Assembly: GCA_025917655.1 (NCBI GenBank)
Contig: CP084611.1
Coordinates: 3,038,001 to 3,102,000 of the forward strand
Direction of reading: 5' to 3'
DNA length: 64,000 nucleotides
DNA from: Chlorella sorokiniana
Taxonomy: Eukaryota; Chlorophyta; Trebouxiophyceae; Chlorellales; Chlorellaceae
The notes below the pieces were generated by a model. That model saw only the letters and a list, made by a program, of their open reading frames with translations. It had not been told where the DNA came from and did not search any database. Within the stretch, counting starts at the first letter, position 1. The number at the start of each line of letters is the position of its first letter. This document shows, in pieces, positions 1-12,045 of this stretch. Position numbers and translations under genes: made by a program.

Positions 1-322
1 GTTGCATGCACTGCCCGCATCGCACGAGCTAAATGACGACGACGTGCGGCAGCTTCTGTTCGACTTGGAAAGCGCATACAATGAGGTGCGCGTCCATTTC
101 GGTGTTGGTAATGCAATCAATCTTCAGCAAGTCCCAATCCACGTAAGATTTAAGTTGAGAACCCTTTGCAATCCCGCAGTTCATGGCAAATCTACCGCGA
201 TGACAACCTCTGGTCTGCTCCGTCTTGACTTCCTTGACAAGCTTCTGCTGTCGGCAACTTTCCTGCCCATCTCGGCAATTCCTGATCCTTTGTTCCATAT
301 CATCTTACAGATTGCCTCCTGA
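1..322 (+). CDS. 3' end of an unidentified gene (partial)
   Basis: The window opens inside a gene. A frame open from the left edge encodes LNDDDVRQLLFDLESAYNE and reaches a GT at 86. A pyrimidine-rich stretch ends in ttacag at 305-310, and the next codons ATT GCC TCC TGA keep the frame, so the protein would end ...SAYNEIAS. The acidic, helical tail is all that can be seen and I do not recognise the family. The 5' part lies outside the window. The ORF also stays open through the presumed intron, so an unspliced reading is possible. About 215 bases separate its stop from the AP-4 epsilon start codon, so the two genes are tightly packed on the same strand. Confidence 0.35.
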   Translation, partial: LHALPASHELNDDDVRQLLFDLESAYNEVRVHFGVGNAINLQQVPIHVRFKLRTLCNPAVHGKSTAMTTSGLLRLDFLDKLLLSATFLPISAIPDPLFHIILQIAS

Positions 323-536
323 CCTGTAACATACATGCTCGAGTATGATGAGCGGCCCAGTCTGCGTTGGCAGTCAACAGCGAGGTGCCACTACAGGCCA
401 GCCCTCGACAGGTCAGCTTTCGGCGCTTGCCTCTTCCATCGAGCGCACCATTGCTATCTTTGTTGATAGGCATCGTTGTGGCAGGTGTGAGCCCCACCAG
501 GGCTCGGCGGTGCCGGCTGAAGCCAGAGCTAGCGCG

Positions 537-3500
537 ATGGACCTCGCGAACAAGGTGGCTGCAATGGCCAAGAGGACACTTCCCGTGTCGGGCGTCTTTG
601 ACGAGGTGGGCCAACTTCAGGAATTGATCACTGCGTTGCAGGGCGCTCGCAGGCTCTGCAGGGCTCTGGTTACAATGCATGCAGCACGAGCGCTCCTTGA
701 TCGTGCATACTGGGTCTGCATCGCCCGCTGCTACGCCGGCTCCCCCGCCGCCAGTCGGCAGCGCACGCCCCTTTCCTTGGCCTTCCAAGGTGCGCTGCTC
801 TTGCACACTCCGGCCCCTGGTCCTGCAGCTCATACGTGCCATAGGCGAGTCCAAGAGCAAAAGCGAGGAGGACGCGATTGTGGCCAAGCTGGTGGAACTG
901 AGCAAGCAGAAGATCCGGGAGGGTCGGCGTGAGCCGCGCACCCAGAAGGAGCTGCTGGTCTACCTCATCTACATCGAGATGCTGGGCCACGACACAGCCT
1001 GGGCCCAGGCCACTGCCATACAGCTGTGCAGCGACAAAAACCTGGCGGTGAAGAAGGTGGGGTTTGCGGGGCTGGGCAGGGGTCAAACCAGGTGTCGCGC
1101 AAGGGCGGCGCACAAACCCACCTGGCGCATTCGTTGCGCAATCGTGTTGGGCCTTCATCAACCCTGTTGCCACCCCTCCTGCACATCAGCACGTGCGGTC
1201 TAACCTTCACGCACCCTGCACCTTCATCCTGTCGCTGCGCAGCTGGCCTACCTGACTGTGTCGCTGCTGCTGGACCCTGCCAGCGAGCTGTCCATCATGG
1301 TGGTGGCCACCATCCAGGCAGACCTGCGCTCAGACAACTTCCTCACGGGTGAGGGCAAGCAAGTTTGAGTGGTGGGAGGTTAAGGAGGAGGTGCCCGGGT
1401 GCAACCACGAAGGGCGACGCGGGGGGGGGCGCGCAGGGGGCAGGCTTGCTGCCCACGTGATTCACATGCGCCGCCTGTGCCCCGCACGCAAGGTCCGCAG
1501 TCTCTGTCGCTTAACACGGCCTATCCTGCTGACTTCCCCGCCACGCCCTCCTCACCCCTCCCTGCGCAGTGTGCACCGCACTGTCGGCCATCTGCCACAT
1601 CGTCAGCCCCGAGCTGGTGTCGGTCTTCCTGCCCCAGGTGACCGCGCTGCTGCGCCACGACCGGGACCTGGTGAAGAAGAAGGCGCTGCTGGCCATGCAG
1701 CGCTTCATACAGGTGGACCCAGGGGTGGCCCCAGACCTGGAACGCCACCTCATCGACAAGATTGGGTACAAGGTGCGGGCCGGGCTGCAGAGGGGCCGGG
1801 CTGCAGAGGCAGGAACCTGCGATGTGTGCACCGCAAGACCGAACGCCAGCATGGTGCGGGGCAGGCAAGCGGGGGCCCCGTTCTCGGCCTGGCCCCTTTG
1901 TCGCTGCTTTCTGTTGACTGGGACGCACGCCTGTGCCCTGCCGCCTGTGTGCGCAGGAGCCGTCTGTGATGGTGGCCTCGCTGTGCGGGCTGCGAGAGCT
2001 GATCCGGCGAGACCCAGCCCCCTACCGCAACCTGGTGCACTACTTCACCAACATACTCAAGCAGGTGACCTTTGAGCATCACAATGGGGGCCCTTGAGCA
2101 GCTTGCTGCGGACAAGACACAGTCGTCAGCGCAGCGCAGCACCACCACATCAGCGGCCCGAGGCTTTACCCCCGCCTCCCTCTCCACATTTTACCCCCCA
2201 CCACATCAGCGGCCCGAGGCTTTACCCCCGCCTCCCTCTCCACATCTTACCCCCAACCCCCACCCCCACCCCCCAGGCAGCCGAGGGCAAGCTGGGGCGC
2301 GCCACGAGTACCACCGCGCCCCCGCGCCCTTTGTGCAGCTGGAGCTGCTGCGCCTGCTGGCCATGCTGGGGGCGGGTGACCGTGCCGCCAGCGAGAACAT
2401 GTATGCTGTGGTGGCGGAGGTCAAGCGGCGGGCGGAGCCGCTGGGCAACAACATAGGTGGGCGTGGTTGGGAGGCTGGGCGCGCAATGCAGCAGCACCAT
2501 TAGCGGTGCATTGGTACTTGCTGCGGCTCCCACCTTCGCTGCCAGGCTGCCTCCACAATGCCTCGTCCCAACACAACGCAACGCCCCATCCTGTCCCCAC
2601 CCCCGCTCTCCCCGTCCAGGCAACGCGCTGGTGTACGAGTGCATCAAGACGGTGACAGCCATCCACCCCTCCCCTGCCCTGCTGGCGGGGGCGGTGGAGA
2701 GCGTGGCCCGCTTCCTGGGCGCCCGCGAGAACAACCTCAAGTATGCGGGCATAGACGCGCTGGCACGGCTGGTGCGCATAGATCCCAAGCACGCGCAGGT
2801 GGGCCCAGGGGGTGGGTGGCGGGGAGGCTTGCAGGCTTGCCGCGGTGTTTGATGGGGAGAGCAAGGTCAACATTGGGCACACTGACGGGGCCAGCACTGG
2901 CTGTGAGGTCAGGCCAGCAGCACCTCGTGGTGTGCGCCTGCCCGCTTTGACTGGCTGCTGGTTGTGCCCATGCACAGGACCACCAGCTGGCTGTTGTGGA
3001 CTGCCTGCGATCTCCCGATGCCACCCTAAAGCGCAAGACGCTGGAGCTGCTGTTCAAGATGGCTGGGCCTGCAAACATCGAGGTGATTGCATGTGTTTTG
3101 TCTGTGGTTGTATGTGTGTGTGTGTTTGTGTGTGTGTGGTGGTGGTCGGGGCGGGTCCAAGACGGCGGCGGTGGTGGGTCTGGTCATATGGGCAGGCAGC
3201 TGAGCTGCACTGCCCATGGGCAGCTGTGCCCTGTGCAGCAGCATAAAAGCCCCTCAAGCCTGGTTTGTCACCACCATCAAACCTACACGAGCACCTGCAC
3301 CTGCCCCCCCGCCCCGCCTCAGGTGATTGCGTCGGAGGTGGTGCAGTACCTGCGGGACGCGGGGAGACGAGGTGGCGCGCAGCGACGCCGTGCGCCAGCT
3401 GTGCGACGCGGCTGAGCGCTACGCGCCCGACCACCAGTGGTTTGTGGACACCATGAACCAGCTGTTTGAGGTGGCGGGTGAGCGGCTAAAGGGTGGGGGT

Positions 3501-5775
3501 AGCGGAGGGGACAACTGTCTTGTGAGAAGGAAGGGATGGGGGTTGATGCGTGAGAGAAGCATACGGTGTATAGCAGCATATAGTATGCCACGTTCGCATC
3601 CACGACCTCAGTCGTGTCTGGTGCTGCGTGGCATGCTTGGACTCAGTCCTTGCCCCCGGCCCGCCGCCCGCAGGCGAGGTTGTGCCGCCCAGCCTGGCTG
3701 ACAACCTGACCCGCCTGATTGCGGAGGGGACGGGGGAGGAGGACGAGGGCGCGGACGAGGAGCTGCGCGCGGGCGCCGCGTCCGCCTACCTGGCGCTGCT
3801 GGAGCGCCCCAAGCTGCCCCGCGTGCTGCTGCGCGTCATCTGCTGGGTGGTGGGCGAGTACGGGCGGCTGGCCCCCGTCAGCGCGGAGGCCGCCATGGAC
3901 CGCCTGGCCGCCATACCCGAGACGCAGGCGGCGGACGACGAGGTGGGCGGGGGCTGGCTGACGCCTTCACGCTGTCACCAGCTGCGCCGCGCAGTGCACT
4001 CCGCCATGCTGCATCCCCTCTGCGACTGCGGAAAGAGTGTGACTTCCCTGACGCTGGGGCTATGTGCTGTGCACACTCGGCCCCCCTTCCTTCAGGTCCG
4101 CAGCTGGGTCGTGAGCGCACTGGGCAAGCTGGCGGCGCAGGCGGGGCGCCCTCTGACCCCGGATGCGGCAGCGTTGGTGGCCGCCGCCGCAGCGGAGAGC
4201 GTCGAGCTGCAGCAGCGGGCGCTGGAGGTGCAGGCGCTGCTGCGGGCTCCGACGGCCACGCAGCGCGCCGCGCTGCCGTACGACGCCGCCGCCGAGGACG
4301 TGGGCCTGGACCCGGGGCTGCCCTTCCTGGACGCCTTTGTGCAGCAGGTGGGCGCCGCCTGCCCGGCGCGCGAGCTGGCACACGCTCCCGCTGGGCCAGC
4401 CGGGGCCGGCGCGGTTGCTGTGAAGCTGTCGCAGGCTGCCGGAAATGCGTTGTCATGCCCAGGGGGAGGTGGCCGTCAGCCGCCAAGGCTCCGCCTGCCC
4501 CCCCCCACACACACACGAGTGCAGGCCGTTGCCAACGGCGCCGCCCCTACCTTAGCCTGGAGGACCGGCAGGCCATGGGCATGACCCGGGGGATGGCGGC
4601 GTGGGCCTGCACCACGTGGCCCACCACCCTGCGGCCCTCAAGTACGAGGCGTACGCGGCGGCGCCCCCGCCACAGTCGCCCCCGCAGGCCCTCCCGCCGC
4701 TGCGGTCGGCGGCGGCGCTGCGATGGCAGGCACCACTGGGGACCTGGACCTCACCGCCCTGGCCCTGTCGCAGCCAGCGGCAGCGGCGCCGCCTGCGGCG
4801 CCCGCAGCAGCGGCCGCTGCTGGCTCGCACGGCGGTGCCGCCACCGGCACGGCCACCGGCGCGGCTGGCAGCGGCGAGCCCCAGCTGATTCTGAACAAAC
4901 CTGGGCGCAAGTGGGGGCCCGGTTGGAGCAGCTGCCGAGCCGGTGCGTGCGGCAGCGACAGGCGCCACCGCCTCGCAGTATGGAGCAGCAAGCTTGCACA
5001 CCTCGTCTGCCGCTGCTTCGCCTGCGCCTGGCACCGCGCCGCCGCCGCCCGTGGACGCAGAGAAGCAGCGGCTGGCAGCTTCGCTGTTTGGCGGCGGCGG
5101 CGGCTCCCCAGCCCTGGGCTACGCGGGCGCCGCACTGGCGCTCCCCAGCCAAGCCCGCCAGGCCTCCGGCGCCTGCCCTAGATCTGCTTGGTGGCATGGG
5201 CGGGGAGCCTGCGCTTGCAGCAGCTGCCCCGCCCAGCGCAGCAGGCAGCGACCTGGACCTGCTGATGGGCTTGGATGCGCCGCCGCCAGGCAGCGGAGTT
5301 GGCGGCGGGGCCCAGCCTGGGCAGGTGGCGGCACCTCCCCTGGACCCCATGGCCGCGCTGGCAGGCCTGGGAAGCATGCAGGCGGCAGCGGCGCCGCCGG
5401 CAGCTGGAGGGCTGATGGGCCTGGGCGACCTCCTCGGCAACGGTTCCGTGCCGGGGGCATGCAGCAGCGGGAGCAGCAGCCAGCAGGTGTGCGGGGGTGG
5501 CGACCTGAGCATGGGCTGTGCAGGCCGAGGCAAGGCTGCCTTTGCTAACAACGGCGTGGCGTGATGGTGTGCAGTTCAGCTTCCACCTTCATGTCCCACC
5601 CTCGCCGCAGGTCTGCCTGGGTTTTCGGATCTGCTGGCTGGCGGGGGCCTTCACAGCAGCGCTCCACGCAACCAGCAGGCGGGCAGTGGCTGGGAGCAGG
5701 GAGCGGCGCGCCCATGGCAGGGCAGGACGGACGCAGCTGGCTGCCAAGAAAGATCCTTTTGCCGACCTGCTCTGA
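537..5775 (+). CDS. AP4E1: AP-4 complex subunit epsilon (large adaptin)
   Basis: Large subunit of the AP-4 adaptor, which acts on trans-Golgi membranes to sort cargo. About 15 exons were traced. Exon 1 (537-605) gives [23 protein letters not shown] and joins the exon starting at 829 to read [19 protein letters not shown], matching the plant AP-4 epsilon N-terminus (FLDLVKSIGEARSKAEED). Later exons keep the adaptin trunk order: [94 protein letters not shown]. The Ala/Pro/Gly-rich hinge ends in DPFADLL and a stop at 5773-5775. It is epsilon rather than alpha or gamma because of the AEED/EMLGHD region and the [10 protein letters not shown] block. Frame changes near 3365, 4546 and 4588 sit at G/C runs and look like sequence artefacts. 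Internal junctions in the hinge are uncertain. Confidence 0.88.
2141..2255 (+). repeat. 56-bp tandem duplication in an AP4E1 intron
   Basis: Two nearly identical 56-base units starting with ccacatcagcggcccgaggc lie end to end (from 2145 and 2201), just upstream of a pyrimidine-rich 3' splice region. It looks like a recent local duplication that lengthened the intron. Confidence 0.8.
3112..3140 (+). repeat. TG microsatellite in an AP4E1 intron
   Basis: A run of TG dinucleotides with one TTG interruption follows the exon ending in GPANIE. Simple repeat only. Confidence 0.8.
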
Positions 5776-6449
5776 TAGCACTTGTACCTGGACTGCGCCT
5801 CGCAGCGCTGATGTTCCCTCTGATCCAACACACGAGATCGGGAATGGTGACCCAAAGCCTGACTGGCTCTGCAGTATTCATCAAGGATGTCACTGACAGA
5901 TGATCAGGGCAGTAGGACATCACACCAGTTGCTCATCAAGCCACCCTCAGGGGCAGCCGCCGATTTGTGGGCTGATTGGGGCAGCCGCCAAAGGCTCACA
6001 CACGGCAAACGGCTTGGCCTGCAGGGACGAAGCAGGCCGCTCCAACTTGCAACTGCTCCAGAGGTGTTCTCCAAGCATTCCATGTGATTGCCACCCCAAG
6101 GAAGCGGGAGACCGAAAGTTCGTGCCCTTTCGATCACATCACAGCCCATGTGCCACTCGCCCCCGCGGTGCCCTGCGCGGGTGCAGAAACCTTCCCGACA
6201 TTAAGTCGACACCGTTGATTGGCAAATTAGCTGTCTGGAGCCCCGGCGCTGAAGGTGATGCCTTCCGCATCAGCGCCCTGGGTCATAGACGGAGCACGAG
6301 GGCCACATAAACGGGGGCGCCGCCTACCTCGGCCTCTTTCAAGTTCTCTCAAGTCGGCCCCGGCCACTCTCTCCCTTCAGCTCCTGCAGCCTTCGCCTGC
6401 AGCCTACTGGTTGAAGCCACCCCCTGCCCTTCGCGCTCAAAGCTTCAAC
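5776..6449. other. Intergenic region, AP4E1 3' flank and eEF3 promoter/leader
   Basis: No gene is recognised here. The stretch separates the AP-4 epsilon stop from the eEF3 ATG. The last 130 bases are rich in C and T (cctcggcctctttcaagttc), as expected of the untranslated leader of a strongly expressed translation-factor gene. I saw no clear TATA box. Confidence 0.4.
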
Positions 6450-9400
6450 ATGGCCGCAGCCCTGGCTCAGGAGCTGTCCCAGCTCTCTCTCACCGGCGCT
6501 AGCAGCCTGGAGACCCTGACCGCTGCCGCCCAGAAGGGCGTGCAGGCCGAGCCCTTCCTGCTGGCCCACCTGCCGGCCATCCTCAAGGCTGCCGCCGACA
6601 AGGTGAGACCCACCCATCTTTTTCACGGTCAATAGGGATGCCAGGAAGCTTGCGGAGGCTGCGCCGCCGGAGCAGCGCCGCCATTGCAGCAGCCTAAGCT
6701 GGTGGGAGTCGACGCGGTTCACCTCCCGCGGGCTTCTGCCCTCTCCCTCTGCTCCTCGCCAACCCGTTTAGCATCGAAAGCCCCCCGAAAGGGCGCAGCC
6801 ACCACAAGCCTGGCCCTCATGTTGGCGGCGCCGTCGATTCAAGCTCATGCCACCGCTCCCCTCACGCAGGATGCCGCGACCCGCGCCGCCGCCGACAAGG
6901 CTGGCGAGGCGGTGATGAACGCCCTGAACCGCAACGCGGTGAAGCTGGCGCTCCCTGCCCTCTTCGAGGTGTGTTCATGCGGCCGGTGTGTGGGCGATGG
7001 CGGCGACAGCTGTGTGTGCTTAAAACCACTCACGGCCCTGTCGACTTCCTGCTGCCCACCATGCCATGCTCTTCGGCCCTCCTCCCTGCGCAGGCCATGG
7101 GCGACCCCAAGTGGCAGACCAAGGAGGCCGCCACCAAGTTCCTGGGCCACCTGGCCACTTCCTCCCGGAGCAGATCTCGGTGAGCCCTACTATCCTGCCA
7201 GGCACCGCCCCGCCTCCCTCTGCTTTGCACCTGCCTGCACCTGCTTCTGAAGCCCTGCACCTGCTTCTGAGCCCTGCGCCCCCTTCCTGCCCCCAGGTCT
7301 ACCTGCCCGAGATTGTGCCCGTGGTGACCAACTGCATGGTTGACCTGAAGCCCACCGTGCGCGCCGCCGCCACCGATGCCCTGACCAAGTGCTGCACCGC
7401 CATCGGCAACCGCGACATCGAGCCCTTCGTGCCCCACCTCATCCGCTGCATCGGCGCCCCCGCCGAGGTCCCCGACTGCGTGCACAAGCTGAGCGCCACC
7501 ACCTTTGTGCAGTCGGTGGACGCGCGCACCCTGTCCATCCTGGTCCCCCTGCTGGTCCGCGGCCTCACCGACCGCACCACCCCCATCCGGCGCAAGGCCT
7601 GCGTCATCATCCGCAACATGGCCAAGCTGGTGGACGACCCCGTGGACGCCGCCGAGTTTGTGTCGCGCCTGCTGCCCAACGTCAAGTTTGCCATGGAGGG
7701 CATGTCCAACCCCGAGGCCCGCGAGGTGGCCACCGACTGCCACAAGATCCTGGAGTCCATCAACACCTCGGTGGAGGCGCCCCCAAGGCCCAGACCGACA
7801 GCGTGCTGGCGGTGAGTGGGGCGGGAGTGTCCTGGGCCGGGCCTGGGCAGGCTTCTGGGACGCTGACACCATTGCTGTTTCCTTCCTGCTGACCTGGCTC
7901 CTCGCCCCTCCCTCTCCTGTCAGGCCCTGACCAAGGCTGCTGAGGCCGCTGGCGTGGCGATCAAGGGCGATGGCGCCGAGGACACCTCGCGCTACGTGGC
8001 GGGCATGGCCGCCAACCTGATTGACGTGAAGAACTTTGAGGAGTCCGAGTGGACCCAGGTGGGTCTGTTAGCGTTTCGGGTCTGGATGCTGCATGGCGCA
8101 GCTCAGCCCCTGACGGTGGACTGCTCTGCTGCCAGCCTCTTCCTTGTAAGCTCTTCTGACGATGTTCTGCTGCCTGCCCACCCCACTGCAGTCTGTGGTG
8201 CCCTACCTGGCCGCCTACTCTGGCGACGCCGGCGCGGCCGCCGTGTGCAAGGAGTTCCACTCTGCGTGCTACCAGGAGGCCAAGTCGCGCGAGATGGCGC
8301 CCGTGGAGGAGGAGGAGGGCGAGGACCTGTGCAACTGCGAGTTCTCCCTGGCCTATGGTGGCAAGATCCTGCTGAACAACGCCCGCCTCCACCTGAAGCG
8401 CGGCCAGCGCTACGGCCTGTGCGGCGTGAGTCTTCTGCTGTGCAGCGCCCGCAGCATGGGGTATCGGCTTGCCAGCTTCTCACCGGTCACAACCAGGCGT
8501 TTGCATTCCGCTTCAACCCTCCTTGCGCTTTCTGTACTCTGCAGCCCAACGGTGCCGGCAAGTCCACCCTCATGCGCGCCATCGCCAACGGCCAGCTGGA
8601 CGGCTTCCCCCAAGTCTGAGCTGCGCACTGTGTACGTCGAGCACGACATTGACGCCTCGGGTGGGTGTGCGGCGGTGCCGGCCTGGCAGCACCGCGCTGC
8701 CATCCTTTCCCCTTGGCATTTGCCGCCCATTCCCCAGGCATTCAAACTCATCAAACTTCTTGGCGCACCGCAGAGGCGGAGACCCCGTGGTGGAGTTTGT
8801 GGTGAACGACGACATGGTGAAGGAGGTGCTGCCCTCTCGCGAGCGCATCATCGAGGTGCTGGAGTCGGTCGGCTTTGATGCCGAGCGCCAGGCGCTGCCC
8901 GTGGCCTCCCTGTCTGGTGAGCTGCACGCTGCCGCCTGCAGCCCTCGCTTGGTGCTGGTTCCTTTGTGCAGACCTGCCAGCTCTCCTCGCCTTCGCCCTG
9001 GTTACCGGTTCACCCCGTCTTGCCTGTGCTTGACACCCTGCTGCCTTCCCTGCGCCCCGCCCCCAGGTGGCTGGAAGATGAAGCTGGCCCTGGCGCGCGC
9101 CATGCTCATGAACGCCGACATCATGCTGCTGGATGAGCCCACCAACCACTTGGACGTCACCAACGTGCAGTGGCTGATCAACTACCTGGTGGGCCTCAAG
9201 GGCGTCACCTCGGTGGTCGTCTCCCACGACTCCGGCTTCCTGGACGCCGTCTGCTCCTCCATCATCCACTACGAGGACAACTTCAAGCTGAAGAAGTACC
9301 TGGGCAACCTGAGCAAGTTTGTGCAGCAGCGCCCGAGGCCGCCGCCTACTACAACCTGGCCGACGCCTCCACCAAGTGGACCCTGCCTGAGCCCGGCTTC

Positions 9401-11229
9401 CTGGAGGTGCGCACCCCCGCCCGCCTCAATCGCAGCCAGTGCAGCTCGGCTGGCATGCAGCAGCAGCAAGCAGATTTGCTGCCTGCGTGCCCGGGCTGGG
9501 CCCTCCGCGGCGGATCCTGCCCAGGCTCTGATGCCTTTTGCGCCCCCGCCGACCCCCTCCCTTGCCCTCCCTCTCCTGCAGGGCGTGACCTCCAAGGACC
9601 GTGCCATCCTGAAGATGCGCGGCGTGAACTTCAAGTACCCCACCGCCGAGTCGCGCATCCTCAACGAGGTCAACCTGCAGGTGTCGCTCAACTCGCGCGT
9701 CGCCGTGCTGGGCCCCAACGGTGCCGGCAAGTCCACCCTCATCCGCCTGCTCACCGGTCAGTCTCCTTGCTTTGCTGCCGTCTGCTGCCATGCATCGTGC
9801 CGCCATGGTTACTTTGCTGCTGCCGCTGGTGCTGTCCGCTGCCGTGGGCGCCGTCTCCCGCCATATGCGACATCTGGCATGCTAGCCTTCCCCTGTCGCT
9901 CCCGCTGTTCTGCGCTCACACCCTCTGCCTCCCCACCCTGCCCGCAGGCGAGCTGGAGGCCGAGTCTGGCATGGTGTGGAAGCACCCCAACCTGCGCGTC
10001 GCGTACGTGGCGCAGCACGCCTTCCACCACATTGAGAACCACCTGGACATGACCCCCAACCAGTACATCCAGTGGCGTTACGCCACCGGCGAGGACCGCG
10101 AGTCCCTGGACAAGGTCTCCCGCAAGGTGAGCTCGGGGATGGGGAGGAGCAGGCGGTCTGGTGGGCGGCGGGGCTTGCCGCTTCCACGGGGCGCCCCTCC
10201 CAGCTGGATGCCCTGCCCGCCTTCCCTCCCCTTCCGACCCTTCCCCTGCTCATCACCCCTCTCCCCCTCCCCCTCTGCACCCCGCAGCTCAAGGAGGAGG
10301 AGGAGAAGAAGATGAAGGAGGTCAAGGTGGTGGACGGCGTGAAGCGCGTGGTGGAGAAGCTGCTGGGCCGCCGCAAGCTGAAGCGCGGCTACGAGTACGA
10401 GGTGCAGTGGAAGGGCGAGATGGAGACCTCGTGGCTCACCCGCGACCGCCTGGAGGAGATGGGCTTCTCCAAGATGCTCACCGACATCGACATGAAGGAG
10501 GCGGCGGCCGCCGGCCTGCTGGGCAAGCCCCTCACCGCCAAGAACGTGGAGGAGCTGCTGGCCAACCTGGGCCTCCCCGCCGAGTTTGCCACCCACTCCC
10601 AGGTGCGCAGCGGATGGCGGCGCCGCTGCGCAACCAAGCGCCGGCTCGCACGCCCCATGCGCCTGCTCGCTTGTTTCTGCTGCTGTCCAGGGTGCTCACT
10701 GCTTACCCGGGTGTTTGATGTGCAAGCTTGGCTCCAACTATGGTGCTTGCCTCACCCTACCCCGCTCCCACTCGTGCACGCAGATCCGCGGCCTGTCTGG
10801 CGGCCAGAAGGTGAAGCTGGTGCTGGGTGCCGCCATGTGGCAGCAGCCCCACATCCTGGTGCTGGATGAGCCCACCAACTACCTGGACCGCGAGTCGCTG
10901 GGCGCCATGGCCTCCGCCCTCAAGGAGTACGGCGGCGGCGTGGTCATCGTCAGCCACCACCGCGAGTTTGTGGACCAGGTGTGTTCCGAGAAGTGGACCG
11001 TGGGCGGCGGCAAGTGCGAGGTGACGGGCCAGTCGGCGGCGGCCCTGAGAGCGCCAAGCTGGAGTGGAAGCGCCAGGAGGAGACCACCGACGCCTTTGGC
11101 AACACCATCAAGATCAAGGCACCCAAGAAGGAGCTGTCGCGCAAGGAGAAGAAGGCCCAGGCCAAGGCCAAGGCCGCCAGGAGGGCGCGCGGGGAGGAGG
11201 TGTCTGAGGATGACGAGGATTGGGAATAA
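6450..11229 (+). CDS. EF3: Translation elongation factor 3 (eEF3, ABC-F type)
   Basis: Ribosome-associated ATPase that helps clear the E site during elongation. Thirteen exons or so. The start ATG at 6450 gives MAAALAQELSQLSLTG. Domains in order: N-terminal HEAT repeats (for example VYLPEIVPVVTNCMVDLKPT and VRAAATDALTKCC), a helical segment, ABC1 with NGAGKST, signature SGGWKMKLALARAM and Walker B IMLLDEPTNHLD, then ABC2 with GPNGAGKSTLIRLLTG, an inserted chromodomain (RGYEYEVQWKGEMETSWLTR), signature LSGGQKVKL and ILVLDEPTNYLD, then a Lys-rich tail ending SEDDEDWE. The chromodomain inside ABC2 marks eEF3 and excludes ABCF/GCN20 types. Frame interruptions near 7165, 7782, 8608 and 9332 are one base short in C runs; another near 11046 is repaired in the duplicated copy at 13.65 kb, which suggests the shift here is an error or a young change. 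Confidence 0.93.
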
Positions 11230-11535
11230 ATGAAGCCCCGTCGCAAAGGACACCTCAGCAGCAGCGGCTCCCGCCGCCATAGCGTGGCAGCGGCGGCGAC
11301 GGAGACACGTCTCGGCGTGCCCCCGGCCGCCTTCCTGCTTACGCTCCCACCTCCCCGCTTTGCTTCCTCCCCTTCCCCTCCCTGGGGCGAACCAACTCAC
11401 TTGTGCACCCCCCCACCCACTCGGACCAAACGCAACCCGCTGTGTTTGATACAGACTGGAATCCATTAGCGCACTTGATTTAGTTTCGCCATCGTGCCTT
11501 CAGGTCGGCTTTGAAACCATTTTGTGGACTCCCCG

Positions 11536-11540
11536 TGTAA
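11536..11540 (+). terminator. TGTAA polyadenylation signal of eEF3
   Basis: Green-algal poly(A) signal about 310 bases after the eEF3 stop. The same 3' UTR and signal recur in the duplicated copy at 14145-14149. Confidence 0.6.
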
Positions 11541-11678
11541 TGCGCCTTTTGGGACAGCAAATCTCATCGCCAGCGCAAGCAGTTGAACTCATGCGTCTGG
11601 TTGCTGGCCGCTGACAGGGCGCTGGCCAGAGCTGGGATGGATACCCTGCCTGTTCATCAAGCCTACTTTGTAGTTTGT

Positions 11679-11705
11679 AGTAAAACGTTAATCTTACGTT
11701 TTACT
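11679..11705. repeat. Perfect short inverted repeat (hairpin)
   Basis: The 10-base arm agtaaaacgt (11679-11688) and its exact complement acgttttact (11696-11705) flank a 7-base loop. AT-rich in a GC-rich setting; purpose unknown. Confidence 0.7.
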
Positions 11706-11777
11706 GCCAGTCCCTCTCACATGCTTGCTGCTTCGCACTTGCGCCTTTCACCTCTCGGCGGACGACGCTCCTTGCGG

Positions 11778-11837
11778 CATGCCGCACTTTGTGGAAGGCC
11801 CGTCGCACATGCCGCACTTTGTGGAAGGCCCATCGCA
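11778..11837 (+). repeat. 30-bp tandem direct repeat, two units
   Basis: Two adjacent 30-base units beginning catgccgcactttgtggaag differ at a single base (cccgtcgca against cccatcgca). No coding role is seen. Confidence 0.85.
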
Positions 11838-12045
11838 GGTACGGCCTGCTGGTCCATCCAACTCCATTTGCCTCCTGCGCGGTGGGGCAGTGCCGCTTGC
11901 TTGACAGGAGGCGGTAGACACAAAGCGCTCCCTGAACTGAATCAACTCCTTTGCAGGTCTGCATCCTCGTGAGAAGCGGACAGTTACACCGCCGCAGCCG
12001 CCAACGAGGACGTCCAGCGTGATCGCCGGCGCAGGAGGTCGCGTC

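Larger units (their letters stand above)
11541..12045. other. Intergenic stretch downstream of eEF3
   Basis: No gene is recognised. It holds a short hairpin (11679-11705) and a 30-base direct repeat (11778-11837), described separately. The first 70 bases are weakly alignable with the sequence after the second eEF3 3' UTR, near 14150-14225. Confidence 0.4.

Noticed and set aside
345-932. Long plus-strand frame over the AP4E1 5' region
   Set aside because: It runs through a clear intron (606-828) and does not match the adaptin frame; high GC keeps many false frames open.
4062-5564. 500-codon frame in the AP4E1 hinge
   Set aside because: It mixes two frames of the adaptin hinge and contains Arg-rich runs unlike any known protein; only the segment [13 protein letters not shown] belongs to the gene.
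6450-11229. Fungal contamination or an integrated viral eEF3
   Set aside because: The gene has a dozen GT-AG introns of the same style as its neighbours and a TGTAA signal, so it is resident.
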